Part shown: positions 63,330-64,000 of the stretch, one piece after another | How the letters are laid out: the number at the start of each line of letters is the position of its first letter | Position numbering within the stretch: position 1 is the stretch's first letter | Assembly (NCBI GenBank): GCA_029931535.1 | Contig: JAQPZY010001048.1 | Coordinates: 890,001 to 954,000, forward strand | Origin: Margaritifera margaritifera | Taxonomy: Eukaryota > Mollusca > Bivalvia > Unionida > Margaritiferidae | Length of the DNA stretch: 64,000 bases | Direction: 5' to 3' | Position numbers and translations under genes: made by a program | Notes under the pieces: model-generated | What the model saw: only the letters and a program-made list of their open reading frames with translations | Told to the model about the DNA's origin: nothing | Database searches by the model: none

Positions 63330-64000
63330 TCCTGTCTCGATGCGGTTTCCCTCACATGTGTATATGTCTTTGCTGCATAGGTATGTCATACTCGTATCCG
63401 GTCCTCTTTATTATCATACGTGTCAGTTGGAGTATTTTGCTTTGCTAGATGATTCGATATATTTCCTAGATTTGCATTTTTTTGCTAAAACTTAACAAAA
63501 GAGACTGCTGTCAGATTTAATGGTATTTGTGTTTAGATAACAGTATTTTGTGTCTAAAACGACAAGCTGGAATTAATAATTAATGTTGATGAGAATGGAT
63601 TCAACTACTTTTAATCTCGTGAGATTTGTTCTTGTTGTACATCTCTTCGCTTACTTATTTGGTTGTTGACACCTGTGTGATGTAAATGTATGGTTCAAAT
63701 CGTACTTTGGACACTATTTGCCGGTATCAATTTAATGTAAATAAACTTGAATAAGATTTTACCGTTGCTATTACAGTCAATGTTTATACAATGAACTTTT
63801 CTCTCTCAACAGATTCAAGTTCCTCTTATCTTTATTTGTGACCCCAGTAAAACTCGCCCAGTATCTCTGTTGATAGTATTTGGATTTGAAAGTCAAACAG
63901 ACGCATCAGATGTTACCACTCGACAAATTTACGTTGCTATACATGAGCTAACACTGGTGCAGTGATAAATTACACATGACTCTAAATATTTCACTTGATT
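63330..64000. repeat. Block D, outer part of the inverted copy, cut by the window edge
   Basis: Complement of 22270-22640 (for 63330-63665) followed without a gap by the complement of 18890-19187 (for about 63670-64000). Similarity is still present at the last base, so the inverted duplication continues to the right of the window. Confidence 0.78.

Noticed and set aside
46850..64000. Inverted copy considered as a mis-assembled second haplotype
   Set aside because: Divergence by eye is too large for allelic copies, with many private insertions of 0.5-3 kb; an assembly check is still the decisive test.

Overview
The window looks like nuclear DNA from an AT-rich marine invertebrate, most likely a lophotrochozoan and perhaps a bivalve mollusc. 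The reasons are Toll-like receptor (TLR) coding sequence with no visible intron in the coding part, the TIR-domain variant seen, abundant (AT)n arrays, and a mix of degraded Ty3/gypsy, LINE, Merlin-like and SINE remnants. The phylum is an inference; sea urchins and brachiopods also have intron-poor TLR families. There is no bacterial-style gene organisation. The window is gene-poor, with one intact protein-coding gene, one related pseudogene, and mostly repeats and non-coding DNA.

Layout, left to right. 1-3.7 kb: non-coding DNA with an (ATT)n tract and a hairpin MITE followed by (AT)n. 3.75-6.08 kb: TLR pseudogene copy A (start codon lost, one nonsense codon, one 1-base deletion). 6.1-12.8 kb: its 3' flank. 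12.9-14.7 kb: remnant of a Gmr1-like Ty3/gypsy element in which integrase precedes reverse transcriptase. 15.5-16.3 kb: Merlin/ISXO2-like transposase remnant. 18.9-31.0 kb: a second duplicated block ('block D'), interrupted by a 3.1 kb extra segment and a CR1/L2-type LINE. 31.1-34.7 kb: a 7x20 bp minisatellite and a degenerate repeat array. 34.89-37.23 kb: intact 777-residue TLR copy B. 37.2-41.1 kb: its 3' flank, homologous to that of copy A. 41.1-46.8 kb: non-coding. 46.85-64.0 kb: a long inverted copy of the Gmr1 remnant, the TLR 3' flank and block D, in which the TLR gene itself is missing.

The main story is one ancestral unit (block D, then TLR, then 3' flank, then Gmr1 remnant) that was duplicated. 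One copy is intact (B), one has a dead gene (A), and one is inverted with the gene deleted (right side). The intact gene would encode a single-pass membrane receptor with an LRR ectodomain and a cytoplasmic TIR domain, the usual input module of Toll/MyD88-type innate immune signalling. All similarity statements come from reading and aligning by eye; no database search was run.
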